Shown here: positions 7,938 through 16,581 of the stretch, piece after piece | Position numbering within the stretch: the first letter of the stretch is position 1 | Layout of the letters: every line of letters begins with the position of its first letter | Source: JAGVSZ01 sp019137045 | Lineage (GTDB): Bacteria > Pseudomonadota > Gammaproteobacteria > Burkholderiales > SG8-39 | Direction: 5' to 3' | DNA: 64,000 nucleotides | Assembly (NCBI GenBank): GCA_046347635.1 | Contig: JAXMFT010000006.1 | Location: forward strand, 232,572 to 296,571 | Program-made: the position numbers and the translations under genes | The notes under the pieces: model-generated | What the model saw: only the letters and a program-made list of their open reading frames with translations | Database searches by the model: none | Told to the model about the DNA's origin: nothing

Positions 7938-9089
7938 TTGCTGCGCCTCCTGGTCTGCCTCGCGGCCATCGGCGCCGCGTTAGCGGTCGAGGCGGCCGAC
8001 GACACGGCCAGGGGCGAAGCGCGGGCATCCCGATTCTTCGACCCCGGCGACGGCTGGTTCGACGTCAGCGGCTTCCTCGACACCGCCTACGGGTTCATCC
8101 CGATCGTCGCGCCGATCACCGAGCCTGCGGTCGGCTACGGCGCCGCCGGCGCGCTCGTGTTCATCGACCGGAACGTGCCGGGCGCCGGGCAGCGCTTCGC
8201 GCGCCCGAACATCGCGGTGGCCGGCGGGCTCGCCACCGAGAACGGGACGAGCGGGCTGTTCGGCGGCCATCTCGGCAACTGGATGGACGGCAGGCTCCGC
8301 ACGCTGGTGGCCGTGGCGGACGCCGACGTCAACCTCGAGTTCTTCGGGCTCGGCGGCGACCGCAGGCCGGGCGGCTCGGGCCTGGGCTATACCGTCGCGG
8401 CGCGCGGCGGTCTCGTGGGCGCGAGCTATCGCCTCGGCGATACCGAGCTGTGGCTGGGACTGCGATACGCGCTCGCGACTACCCGGGTCTCCCTCACCGC
8501 GTTCGGTTCCGGCCTGCCGGAGATCCCGTCGTCCGACCGCGACCTGCGTCTCGCAGGCCTGACGCCCTCGCTCACGCTGGATACGCGCGACAACTTCTTC
8601 ACGCCGACGCGCGGGTCTTATGTCGATCTGTCGATCCCGGTGTTTCGTGATGCGCTCGGCGGCAATCGGAACTTCGAGAAGGCAGCCCTGACCGGAATGC
8701 ACTTCGAGCCGCTCGGCCGGACACTCTTCTTCGGCGTGCGGGGGACCGCCCAGACCAGCTCGGACGGAACGCCTTTCTATCTCCGGCCCTTCGTCATGCT
8801 GCGCGGCGTCCAGGCGCTGCAGTACCAGGGCGACCAGGCGGCGGAAGTCGAGGCGGAGCTGCGCTGGCAGCTGCACCCGCGGTTCAGCGTCGTCGGGTTC
8901 GGCGGCGCAGGCGTCGCGCGCGGGAGCGCTGCGCAGCCGGATCGGCAGAAGACGGTCGCGGCCGGCGGCGGCGGCGTGCGCTACCTGATGGCGAAGACGT
9001 ACGGCCTGTGGATGGGGCTCGACGTCGGGTTCGGGCCGGGCGATCCGATCCTGTACGTCGTGTTCGGAAGCGCGTGGGCGCGGCCGTAG
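7938..9089 (+). CDS. Omp85/BamA-TamA family outer-membrane barrel without visible POTRA domains
   Basis: Predicted outer-membrane beta-barrel of about 383 residues. A signal peptide (LLVCLAAIGAALAVEAAD) is followed by alternating amphipathic strands, including PSLTLDTRDNFFTPTRGSYVDLSIPVF, which matches the surface-antigen (D15) barrel motif, and FVMLRGVQALQYQGDQAAEVEAELRW, which resembles the region around the VRGY/F loop. There is little room for POTRA domains before the barrel. The TTG start at 7938 is chosen because the signal sequence begins there. It lies 39 bases after nrfA and may be in the same transcript. Its transport or assembly role is unknown. Confidence 0.75.
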   Translation: MLRLLVCLAAIGAALAVEAADDTARGEARASRFFDPGDGWFDVSGFLDTAYGFIPIVAPITEPAVGYGAAGALVFIDRNVPGAGQRFARPNIAVAGGLATENGTSGLFGGHLGNWMDGRLRTLVAVADADVNLEFFGLGGDRRPGGSGLGYTVAARGGLVGASYRLGDTELWLGLRYALATTRVSLTAFGSGLPEIPSSDRDLRLAGLTPSLTLDTRDNFFTPTRGSYVDLSIPVFRDALGGNRNFEKAALTGMHFEPLGRTLFFGVRGTAQTSSDGTPFYLRPFVMLRGVQALQYQGDQAAEVEAELRWQLHPRFSVVGFGGAGVARGSAAQPDRQKTVAAGGGGVRYLMAKTYGLWMGLDVGFGPGDPILYVVFGSAWARP

Positions 9090-9151
9090 CGGCCGCGGCT
9101 ACACTGCGTCAATGCGGCCGTCGGGCCGCTTCACGTAAGGAGAACGAGACG

Positions 9152-9517
9152 ATGCTCAAGCACGAATTGCTCGAGTCGGGAATCCTGATCCTGAAGCCCG
9201 AGGGCGCGCTGCGGGCCGAGGACTTCGCCGCGCTCGCCGCCGCCGTCGACCCCTACATCGAGCAGCATGCCGGGCTCGAGGGCCTGATGATCGACGCGCC
9301 GACGTTCCCGGGCTGGGAGAACTTCGCCGGGCTCGTTTCCCACCTGCGCTTCGTGCGCGACCACCATCGGCAGGTGCGGCGCATAGCCGTCGTTTCGGAC
9401 AGCGCGCTGCTCGCCGTGGCGCCGAAGATCGCGAGCCACTTCGTCAGCGCCGAGGTGCGGACCTTCGCCGCTTCCGACCGCGCCGCGGCGCTCGCGTGGA
9501 TCGAATCGGGCTCGTAG
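9152..9517 (+). CDS. SpoIIAA-like (STAS-fold) protein
   Basis: Small cytoplasmic protein of 121 residues of the SpoIIAA-like family, a STAS-type alpha/beta fold. Typical features are GALRAEDFAALAAAVDPYIEQHAGLEGLMIDAP, then the FVRDHHRQVRRIAVVSDS strand-helix, and AEVRTFAASDRAAALAWI at the end. Such proteins are usually single-domain and functionally uncharacterised; they lack an obvious phosphorylatable serine assignment here. TAAGGAGA lies 10 bases before the ATG. It is the last plus-strand gene of this block and converges with the carrier gene at 9543. Confidence 0.8.
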   Translation: MLKHELLESGILILKPEGALRAEDFAALAAAVDPYIEQHAGLEGLMIDAPTFPGWENFAGLVSHLRFVRDHHRQVRRIAVVSDSALLAVAPKIASHFVSAEVRTFAASDRAAALAWIESGS

Positions 9518-9542
9518 CCCGTGCTGCGCCCGCCGCGCGGCG

Positions 9543-11069
9543 TCACCGGGTAGCGAGCAGCGGCTGGACCACGAAGTAGGCGAACAGGGTCACGACCGCG
9601 ATCGCCGACAGGTTGAGGATCAGGCCGGCGCGGACCATCTGGGGGATCCTGACGAACCCGGTGCCGAAGACGATCGCATTGGGCGGGGTGCCGACCGGCA
9701 TCATGAACGCGAGGCTCGCCGCCAGCGTGCAGGGGATGAGCAGCAGCGCCGGCGGCACGCCGAACCCGGGCGCGGCGGCGGCGAGCAGCGGGAGCATGAG
9801 GGCCACCTGCGCGGTGTTTGAGGTCAGCTCCGAGGCGAACACCGTGACCGCCACGATCGCCACCACCACGACGAGCGGCGGCAGCCCGCCGAGATGGCGG
9901 GTCAGGCTGCCGATATAGGCCGCCACGCCCGTCGCCTCGGTGGCCGCGGCGAGCGAGAGTCCGCCGCCGAAGAGGAGCAGCACGCCCCACGGCAGCTGCA
10001 CCGCGTAGGACCAGTCCATCGCGCGCAGCCCCACCTTTCCGCCCACCGGGATCAGGAACAGCGCCAGCGCGGCGATCATGGCGATCCCGGCGTCGGTCAG
10101 CCCGCCGAAGGGCTGGAAGTCGCCGAGCTTGATCGCGACGACCCAGGGCCGCGTGACCCAGAGCGCTATCGTCGCCAGGAACACGACGAGGACCGCGCGC
10201 TCCGCGCCCGAGAGGGGTCCGAGCTTGGCGAGCTCCGCGTCGAGATACTCGCGCCCGCCCTCGATCGGCCCGAGGCGGCTGCGGAAGGCGACGCGGACGA
10301 GGATGAACCACACGATCGGAAGGAAGACGATCGTCAGCGGCAGGCCCACCGCGAGCCACTTCAGGAAGGTCACCTCGATGCCGTAGGTCTGCAAGATGAA
10401 GCGCGCCGCGATGCCGTTCGGCGGCGACCCGATCAGGGTGGCGACGCCGCCGATCGACGCGCCGTAGGCGATCGCCAGCACCAGCGCGGTGGCGAAGTTG
10501 CGCTCGTCGACCCGGTCCGCAGGGATGCCCTGCTTCGGATCGAAGCCGGCGCCGGTCCTCGTCCGCAGCACGAGATCCACCACGGCGATCGCGATCGGGA
10601 CCATCATCGCCGCCGCCGCCGTGTTCGAGATCCACATGCTGAGGACCGCACAGGTCGCGAGCATCCCGGCCACCAGCCGTCCGGGCGTGGTGCCCACGAG
10701 GCGCAGCGTGAGGAACGCGATGCGCCGGTCGAGGCCGCAGCGCTGGATCGCGAGCGCGAGGACGAACCCGCCGAAAAAGAGGTAGACGACGCTAGAGGAG
10801 TACGGCGCCGAGGCTTCCTCGATCGACATGATGCCGGCGAGCGGAAACATGACGAGCGGGAGGAGCGCGGTCACCTCGATGTCGACCGCCTCGGTCATCC
10901 ACCAGACCGCCATCCAGACGAGCATCGCGAGCGTCGCCCGGCCGGGGTGCAGGAACGGCACGATCTTGCCGCTGCCGTCGGCGAACTCCGACGGCAGCGC
11001 CAGATAGCAGAGCACCGCGAGCAGCGGGCCGGCGACGAGGCCGGCGCTCCGGATCCTCGCCAGGTTCAT
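9543..11069 (-). CDS. SLC13/DASS-family sodium:dicarboxylate (anion) symporter
   Basis: Inner-membrane carrier of 508 residues with about 11-12 hydrophobic helices, likely importing di- or tricarboxylates such as succinate, fumarate or malate. Family features are TEAVDIEVTALLPLVMFPLAGI, the first SNT motif (MWISNTAAAAMM) and the C-terminal repeat ELTSNTAQVALMLPLL with MPVGTPPNAIVFGTG. Both SNT motifs, which form the sodium and carboxylate sites in this family, are intact. Start 11069 has GGGGAGG upstream. It is distal in the block frdCAB-carrier-porin-carrier, so C4-dicarboxylate is the likeliest substrate, but sequence alone does not decide this. Confidence 0.9.
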   Translation of the reverse strand: MNLARIRSAGLVAGPLLAVLCYLALPSEFADGSGKIVPFLHPGRATLAMLVWMAVWWMTEAVDIEVTALLPLVMFPLAGIMSIEEASAPYSSSVVYLFFGGFVLALAIQRCGLDRRIAFLTLRLVGTTPGRLVAGMLATCAVLSMWISNTAAAAMMVPIAIAVVDLVLRTRTGAGFDPKQGIPADRVDERNFATALVLAIAYGASIGGVATLIGSPPNGIAARFILQTYGIEVTFLKWLAVGLPLTIVFLPIVWFILVRVAFRSRLGPIEGGREYLDAELAKLGPLSGAERAVLVVFLATIALWVTRPWVVAIKLGDFQPFGGLTDAGIAMIAALALFLIPVGGKVGLRAMDWSYAVQLPWGVLLLFGGGLSLAAATEATGVAAYIGSLTRHLGGLPPLVVVVAIVAVTVFASELTSNTAQVALMLPLLAAAAPGFGVPPALLLIPCTLAASLAFMMPVGTPPNAIVFGTGFVRIPQMVRAGLILNLSAIAVVTLFAYFVVQPLLATR

Positions 11070-11136
11070 CCTCCCGCCTCCCCGCGGGCGCGTCGGGAGC
11101 CGCGTGCGCGCCGGGCAGCGCGCGCACCGACCCCGG

Positions 11137-12318
11137 TCAGAAATTGTGCAGGATGCCGAGCGCCCAGATCTCCGGATCGGCCCCGTACGGGAACGGCGCG
11201 CCGTTGACGCTCGTGTACCCGGCGTTCGTGTAATCGGCAAATTGGTTGGACTTGTTCCAGGTGCCGTTGTACGACGCGTATACCCAGGTGCGCTTCGACA
11301 TGAAGTAGCGCCCGCCGACCATGAAGGCGCGCGCGCCGGAGTCGCCGCACGACACGTTGCCCGGCGTCGAATCGGAGTCGCAGCTCTTCACGTTGCTCAT
11401 CTGGCCGTACTGCGCCAGCAGCTGGAAGTTGCCGAAGGTGTGCTCCCAGTTGATCGTCCAGCTCCACTGGTCGACCTTGTCCCCGGCGGTGAGGCCGAGC
11501 GCCTGGTTGTCGTAGGCCCGCGTGCCGATGAGGCCGATGCGGGCACCCGGCATATAGCCCCAGCTCGCGCCGAGCTTCCACGCGCTCTGGTCGGACCGCA
11601 CGCCACCGCTCGCGGGCGTGTTGCCCTCGTTCGAGACGTAGTCGAGCTGGGCATAGAACGGGCCCCAGGTCCCGCGCGCGGTCGCGCCCCAGATGTTGCC
11701 GTTGGTGTCCGCGGTCGAGTTGGTCTGCACGGACTCCTGCGCGTTGGGCGAGTAGTAGAGCGAACCGTTGAGTCCGGAGAAGGTCGGGGTGGTGTACATG
11801 ACCACGTTGCTCTGCCGCGTGCCGGGGACGCGCACCCGGCCGAACGCGCGCCCGTCGGTCCACGGCACCTCGGTATTGATGTAGTTCGACGCGAACTGCG
11901 CGTTCACGCCGTTCGCGTAGTAGATCGACTGGCGGCCGAAGGTCAACCGGCCGAAGTTCGAGTCGAGACCGACGTAGGAGTCGCGCGCGGCCCAGAAGCC
12001 GGTGGACCCGTTGCCCTGCCCGCCCTGGCCGGTGTTCGAGCCGTTGTCGACGTTGACCCCGGTCTCGATCTGGAAGATCGCCTTCAGGCCGTTGCCCAGA
12101 TCCTCGGTGCCGCGCAGGCCGACGCGCGAGCTGTTGTCGAACACGCGGAAGCGGCCGTCGCGATCGGCGCCCGCCACGTTCGATCCGTCCGCCTCGTACC
12201 GGTCGAAGCCGAGGTTGGCGCGGCCGTAGAGCTGCACGCTGCTCGACTGGGCGATCGCGCCCGAGCTGGCGAGGAGGCCGCACACGGCGGCGGCAAGGGC
12301 GGTGGGCTTCACGGTCAT
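11137..12318 (-). CDS. Trimeric general porin (Porin_4, betaproteobacterial type)
   Basis: Outer-membrane diffusion channel of 393 residues. It starts MTVKPTALAAAVCGLLASSGAIAQSS (signal peptide) followed by SVQLYGRANLGFDRY, and ends in HNF, the terminal Phe needed for barrel insertion. Characteristic strands include SRVGLRGTEDLGNGLKAIFQIETG and RDSYVGLDSNFGRLTFGRQ. The family is abundant in Burkholderiales and Neisseriales. It sits between two SLC13 carriers on the same strand (46 and 67 bases apart), suggesting that it opens the outer membrane for the acids these carriers import. Confidence 0.95.
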   Translation of the reverse strand: MTVKPTALAAAVCGLLASSGAIAQSSSVQLYGRANLGFDRYEADGSNVAGADRDGRFRVFDNSSRVGLRGTEDLGNGLKAIFQIETGVNVDNGSNTGQGGQGNGSTGFWAARDSYVGLDSNFGRLTFGRQSIYYANGVNAQFASNYINTEVPWTDGRAFGRVRVPGTRQSNVVMYTTPTFSGLNGSLYYSPNAQESVQTNSTADTNGNIWGATARGTWGPFYAQLDYVSNEGNTPASGGVRSDQSAWKLGASWGYMPGARIGLIGTRAYDNQALGLTAGDKVDQWSWTINWEHTFGNFQLLAQYGQMSNVKSCDSDSTPGNVSCGDSGARAFMVGGRYFMSKRTWVYASYNGTWNKSNQFADYTNAGYTSVNGAPFPYGADPEIWALGILHNF

Positions 12319-12364
12319 GTTGGTCCTCCAGTGTGGTTGCTCGAGTTCGTAGCGGGGCCCCGGC

Positions 12365-13816
12365 TCAGCCCCGCGCTGCGTTCCAGGGCAGGCCGATGAC
12401 GAGCAGCGCGACGATGTAGATGATGCCGAAGACCGCCCCGAGCTGCCAGAACTTGCCCGACGGGATGTACCCGCTGCCGTAGTACACCGGGCTCGGTCCG
12501 GTCGCGTACGGGGTGAGGATGCCCATGATTCCCAGGGTGAGCAGGAGCCCCCCGGCGAACGTCTGCATCGGCAGCCCCTGCACCGTCGAGCCGACCGTCA
12601 GAAACACCGGCAGGAGCGCCGTCACGTGCGCGGTGACGCTCGCGAACATGTAGTGCAGGAAATAGAACGCCAGGATCAGGACGACCATCGCGACGATCGG
12701 CGAGAAGCCCGCCATGTGTCCGGCTATCGCGTTCGCGAGCCACTTCACGAAACCGACGCGGTTCAGGCCGTCCGCGAGCGCGACCAGGGTGGCGAACCAG
12801 GCAAGCGTGTTCCACGCCCCCTTGTTCGCCGTGATGTCGTCCCAGGTCACCACCCCCGTCAGGAGCATGAGCGAGATCACGACCAGGGCCGCAGTCGTGG
12901 CATCGACGTACTTGCCGCCAAAGATCCACAGCGACAGCGCGACGACGACCAGGATCGCGAGGATCAGCTCGCGCCGCGTGATCGATCCCATCTTCGCGAG
13001 CTCGGCGCCCGCCCATTTCGGCACCTCCTCGCCCGACTTCACCTCCGGCGGGTAGAGGAAGTACGCGAGCAGCGGCACCACGATGATCAGCACGATGCCG
13101 ACCGGCGCAATCGCGGCGAACCACTGCATCCAGGTGAACTCGATCTTGGTCGTCTTCTGCGCGAGCTCCAGGGCGAGCAGGTTCGGCGCGAGCGCGGTCA
13201 GGAACATCGAGCTCGTGACGCAGGTGGCGGCGAGCGCAGTCCACATGAGGTAGCTGCCGATGCGCCGCGCGGACGGGTCGTTCGGCTTCGAGTCGTAGAG
13301 CGGCGGCAGGTTCTTGATCACCGGGAAGATCGTCCCGCCGCTGCGCGCGGTGTTCGACGGTGTGAACGGGGCGAGGATCACGTCGGCGACGGTGATCGCG
13401 TAACCGAGCGTCAGCGTCTTGCGCCCCATCGCCTTCACCAGCATGAGCGCGATGCGCCGGCCGAGCCCGGTCTTCTCGTAGCCCATCGCGAACATGAAGG
13501 CGCCGAAGATGAGCCAGACCGTGGTGTTCGAGAAGCCGGACAGCCCCCAGCGGATCGCCTCGGCCGGCCATCGCGAGCCCGACTTCGCGAGCTGCTCGGG
13601 CGAGAGGTACACGTGGTTCGCGAGCACCACGACCAGCGTCACGCCGATCAGCCCGATCGCGCCGCCGGGCAGCGGCTCGAACATCAGGCCGACGATGACG
13701 CCGGCGAAGATCGCGAAGTACCACCAGGCGTGCTGCGGCAGACCCTCGGGCGGCGGTATCACCGCGACGATGATTGCGACGACGACCGGAGTGGCGGCCT
13801 TCCACCAGCTGTTCAT
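12365..13816 (-). CDS. SLC13/DASS-family anion carrier (CitT/2-oxoglutarate-malate translocator type)
   Basis: Inner-membrane carrier of 483 residues with about 12-14 helices. It resembles the CitT/TtdT/SodiT group that exchanges or symports C4-dicarboxylates and citrate. Visible features are PLPGGAIGLIGVTL, FGAFMFAMGYEKTGLGRRIAL, the loop APFTPSNTARSGGTIFP (first SNT-like site) and the C-terminal GILTPYATGPSPVYYGSGYIPSGKFW typical of CitT-like members. The gap after frdB is only 24 bases, so it is very probably co-transcribed with frdCAB and could import fumarate or export succinate. It is a different subfamily from the carrier at 9543-11069. Confidence 0.92.
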   Translation of the reverse strand: MNSWWKAATPVVVAIIVAVIPPPEGLPQHAWWYFAIFAGVIVGLMFEPLPGGAIGLIGVTLVVVLANHVYLSPEQLAKSGSRWPAEAIRWGLSGFSNTTVWLIFGAFMFAMGYEKTGLGRRIALMLVKAMGRKTLTLGYAITVADVILAPFTPSNTARSGGTIFPVIKNLPPLYDSKPNDPSARRIGSYLMWTALAATCVTSSMFLTALAPNLLALELAQKTTKIEFTWMQWFAAIAPVGIVLIIVVPLLAYFLYPPEVKSGEEVPKWAGAELAKMGSITRRELILAILVVVALSLWIFGGKYVDATTAALVVISLMLLTGVVTWDDITANKGAWNTLAWFATLVALADGLNRVGFVKWLANAIAGHMAGFSPIVAMVVLILAFYFLHYMFASVTAHVTALLPVFLTVGSTVQGLPMQTFAGGLLLTLGIMGILTPYATGPSPVYYGSGYIPSGKFWQLGAVFGIIYIVALLVIGLPWNAARG

Positions 13817-13840
13817 CGTTCTCTCCCTCGCCCCCGGCGC

Positions 13841-14584
13841 CTATTTCCACCCCAGCGCGGCCATCTTGCGGCGGATGAACGCGATCTGGGTCTGCAGCGG
13901 CAGGTCCTTCGGACAGACGTCGTGGCAGGCGAGCAGCGACATGCAGCCGAACACCCCGCTGTCGTCCCCGATCAGCTCGTAGTAGTCCTCATCGGTGCGC
14001 CGCTCGCGCGGGTCGAGGCGCAGGCGCGCGATCTTGTTGAGGCCGACCGCGCCGACGAAGTCCTCGCGCATGCGCGCGGTGCCGCAGCCGGCGACGCAGC
14101 AGCCGCACTCGATGCAGCGGTCGAGGAGGTAGATCTCCTCGGCCAGCTCCGGCTCCATGCGCTCCTCGATGCGCGTCAGGTCGGGCGTCTCCGACTTCAT
14201 GTGCACCCAGGTCTGCAGCCGCTCGCTCATCGCGCGCATCCACTTGCCGGTGTTCACCGAGAGGTCGGCGATCAGCTCGAACACCGGCAGCGGCGCGAGG
14301 GTGAAGGACTCGGGCAGGTCCTTGGTCTGGGTGCGGCAGGCGAGCCCCGGCCGGCCGTTGATCATCATCCCGCAGCTGCCGCAGATGCCGGCGCGGCAGA
14401 CGAAGTCGAACTGCAGCGACGCGTCCTGCTTCTCGCGGATCTCGTTGAGCGCGATGAAGAGGGTCATGCCGTCCGCCTCCTCGAGCTCGTAGGTCTGCAT
14501 GCGCGGCTTCGCGCCCGGCTCCTGCGGGTTGAAGCGCAGGCAGCTGATCCTGAGCTTGCGGTGCTCGGCAGTTGCGTTGCTCAC
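13841..14584 (-). CDS. frdB: Fumarate reductase/succinate dehydrogenase iron-sulfur subunit
   Basis: Electron-transfer subunit of 247 residues linking the flavoprotein and the membrane heme subunit. The N-terminal plant-type ferredoxin domain has CRAGICGSCGMMINGRPGLAC for the [2Fe-2S] cluster. The C-terminal part has CIECGCCVAGC and CHDVCPKDLP for the [4Fe-4S] and [3Fe-4S] clusters. The spacing resembles the Wolinella-type (type B) enzymes. The GTG start at 14584 overlaps the frdA stop by four bases (GTGA), consistent with coupled translation. Confidence 0.96.
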   Translation of the reverse strand: MSNATAEHRKLRISCLRFNPQEPGAKPRMQTYELEEADGMTLFIALNEIREKQDASLQFDFVCRAGICGSCGMMINGRPGLACRTQTKDLPESFTLAPLPVFELIADLSVNTGKWMRAMSERLQTWVHMKSETPDLTRIEERMEPELAEEIYLLDRCIECGCCVAGCGTARMREDFVGAVGLNKIARLRLDPRERRTDEDYYELIGDDSGVFGCMSLLACHDVCPKDLPLQTQIAFIRRKMAALGWK

Positions 14585-16581
14585 GATGCGGCCCTCTTCG
14601 GTTCGTCGAAGCGCTCGTCGACGCGCTCGTTGCGCCCGCGGAAGCGCGCGGGCAGCAGGTGCTCGTACGGCATGAGCTTCGCCTGCATGGCGAATCGATC
14701 GAGGCCGGCCTGCTTCCGGATCGCCTCGACCTCCGCCGCGCGCGCCTTGGTGTCGGGATGATCGACGTAGTCCTTCGCCCCGTAGCCGCGCCAGCCCGGC
14801 GCGAGCTCCATCTTCTTCACGTCGAGCGGCTCGTAGGCGAGCGCGGGCAGCGTGTCGTTCTCGCCCCTCCACGTCGCCAGCGTGCGCTTCAGCCACTGCG
14901 CATCGTCGCGGCGCGGATAGTCCTGGCGGGAGTGCGCGCCGCGGCTCTCGGTCCGCGTGAGCGCCCCGTAGGCGATCGCGAGCGCGACCTTCAGCATCTT
15001 CTGGATCCGGTATCCGGCCACAAGCTCCGGGTTCGCCCCGCGCGCCGTATAGCGCAGGCCGATGCTGCGGCTGCGCACCAGCAGCTTCTGCAGCGAATCG
15101 ACCGCCTGCTCCAGGTCCTTGCCGGTGCGGAAGATGCCGACCTGCGAGGTCATGACCTCCTGCATCGCGACGCGCAGGGCGGTCGCGTCCTCTTTCCCCT
15201 GCCCCGAGAGCATCGCGTCGAGCTTCGCCTGCTCGCGCGCGACGAACTCGTGCACCACGCCCATCGGGACGCTGGCGGCGTTTTCCGGCCGGTCGCAGAA
15301 GTCGCCGATGAACTCGCCCACGAGCATGCCCGCGACGACGGTCTCGGCGACCGAGTTGCCGCCGAGGCGGTTGAAGCCGTGCATGTCCCAGCACGCCGCC
15401 TCCCCGGCGGCGAAGAGGCCCTTGAGCGTCGGGCTCTCGCCGGTGTGGTTGGTGCGCACCCCGCCCATCGTGTAGTGCTGCGCCGGGCGCACCGGGATCA
15501 TGTCCTTCGTCGGGTCGAGCCCGAGGAAGTAGTGGCAGATCTCGAACACCTCGCGCAGGTTGTGCTTGATGTGGTGCTCGCCGAGCAGCGTGATGTCGAG
15601 CCAGATGTGCTCGCCGAAGCGGCTCTTGACGCCCTTGCCCTTGTGGATGTGCTCCTCCATCCGCCGCGACACCACGTCGCGCGAGGCGAGCTCCTTCTTC
15701 TCCGGCTCGTAGTCGGGCATGAAGCGGTGCCCGTCGACGTCCTTCAGCAGACCGCCGTCGCCGCGGCAGCCCTCGGTGACCAGGATCCCCGCCGGAAAGA
15801 TCCCGGTCGGGTGGAACTGCACCGCCTCCATGTTGCCGAGCGCCGCCACCCCGGTCTCGAGCGCGATCGCGTGGCCCATGCCTTCGCAGATGACCGCGTT
15901 CGTGGTGACGCGATACAGGCGCCCCGCGCCGCCGGTGGCGATCGCGGTCGCCTTCGCCACGTACGCGATCAGCTCGCCGGTGATCAGGTTGCGCACCACG
16001 GCGCCGTAGCAGCGCCCGCCATCGTGGATCAGCGCGAGCGCCTCGGTGCGCTCGTGCACCGGGATCGACTCGGCGATCGCCCGGTCGGCCACCGCGTTGA
16101 TCATCGCGTGGCCGGTACCGTCGGACACGTAGCAGGTGCGCCATTTCTTCGTGCCGCCGAAGTCGCGCTGCGCGACCGTCCCGTGCGCCTCGTCGCGCTC
16201 GGTGATGGTGACCTTCTCGCCGTTGATGATGACTTCGCGGTCGCCGCGCTTCACGCGGCTCCACGGCACGCCCCAGGCTGCGAGCTCGCGCACCGCCTTC
16301 GGCGCGGTGTTCACGAACATGCGCACCACGTCCTGGTCGGCGCCCCAGTCGGAGCCGCGCACCGTGTCCTCGAAGTGCACGTCTTCGTTGTCGCCCTGCC
16401 CCTTGATCACGTTGCCGAGGCTCGCCTGCATCCCCCCCTGCGCCGCCTTCGAGTGCGAGCGCTTCGCCGGCACGAGCGAGAGGATGATGGCGTCGTGGCC
16501 GCGCCGCTTCGCGCCGATCGCCATCCGCAGGCCCGCCAGGCCGCCGCCGATCACCAGGACGTCGGTGTAGACGACGTTCAT
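14581..16581 (-). CDS. frdA: Fumarate reductase/succinate dehydrogenase flavoprotein subunit
   Basis: Catalytic subunit of 666 residues that interconverts fumarate and succinate with covalent FAD. Seen in order: FAD-binding VLVIGGGLAGLRMAIGA; the flavin-linkage histidine in SHSKAAQGGMQASLGN; FHPTGIFPAGILVTEGCRGDGG of the active site with the catalytic Arg region; and HYTMGGVRTNHTGE followed by LFAAGEAACWDMHGFNRLGGNSV. Length and the order C-A-B match type B quinol:fumarate reductases such as Wolinella FrdCAB. The start codon overlaps the frdC stop (ATGA at 16578-16581). Direction of the reaction in vivo cannot be told from sequence. Confidence 0.96.
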   Translation of the reverse strand: MNVVYTDVLVIGGGLAGLRMAIGAKRRGHDAIILSLVPAKRSHSKAAQGGMQASLGNVIKGQGDNEDVHFEDTVRGSDWGADQDVVRMFVNTAPKAVRELAAWGVPWSRVKRGDREVIINGEKVTITERDEAHGTVAQRDFGGTKKWRTCYVSDGTGHAMINAVADRAIAESIPVHERTEALALIHDGGRCYGAVVRNLITGELIAYVAKATAIATGGAGRLYRVTTNAVICEGMGHAIALETGVAALGNMEAVQFHPTGIFPAGILVTEGCRGDGGLLKDVDGHRFMPDYEPEKKELASRDVVSRRMEEHIHKGKGVKSRFGEHIWLDITLLGEHHIKHNLREVFEICHYFLGLDPTKDMIPVRPAQHYTMGGVRTNHTGESPTLKGLFAAGEAACWDMHGFNRLGGNSVAETVVAGMLVGEFIGDFCDRPENAASVPMGVVHEFVAREQAKLDAMLSGQGKEDATALRVAMQEVMTSQVGIFRTGKDLEQAVDSLQKLLVRSRSIGLRYTARGANPELVAGYRIQKMLKVALAIAYGALTRTESRGAHSRQDYPRRDDAQWLKRTLATWRGENDTLPALAYEPLDVKKMELAPGWRGYGAKDYVDHPDTKARAAEVEAIRKQAGLDRFAMQAKLMPYEHLLPARFRGRNERVDERFDEPKRAAS

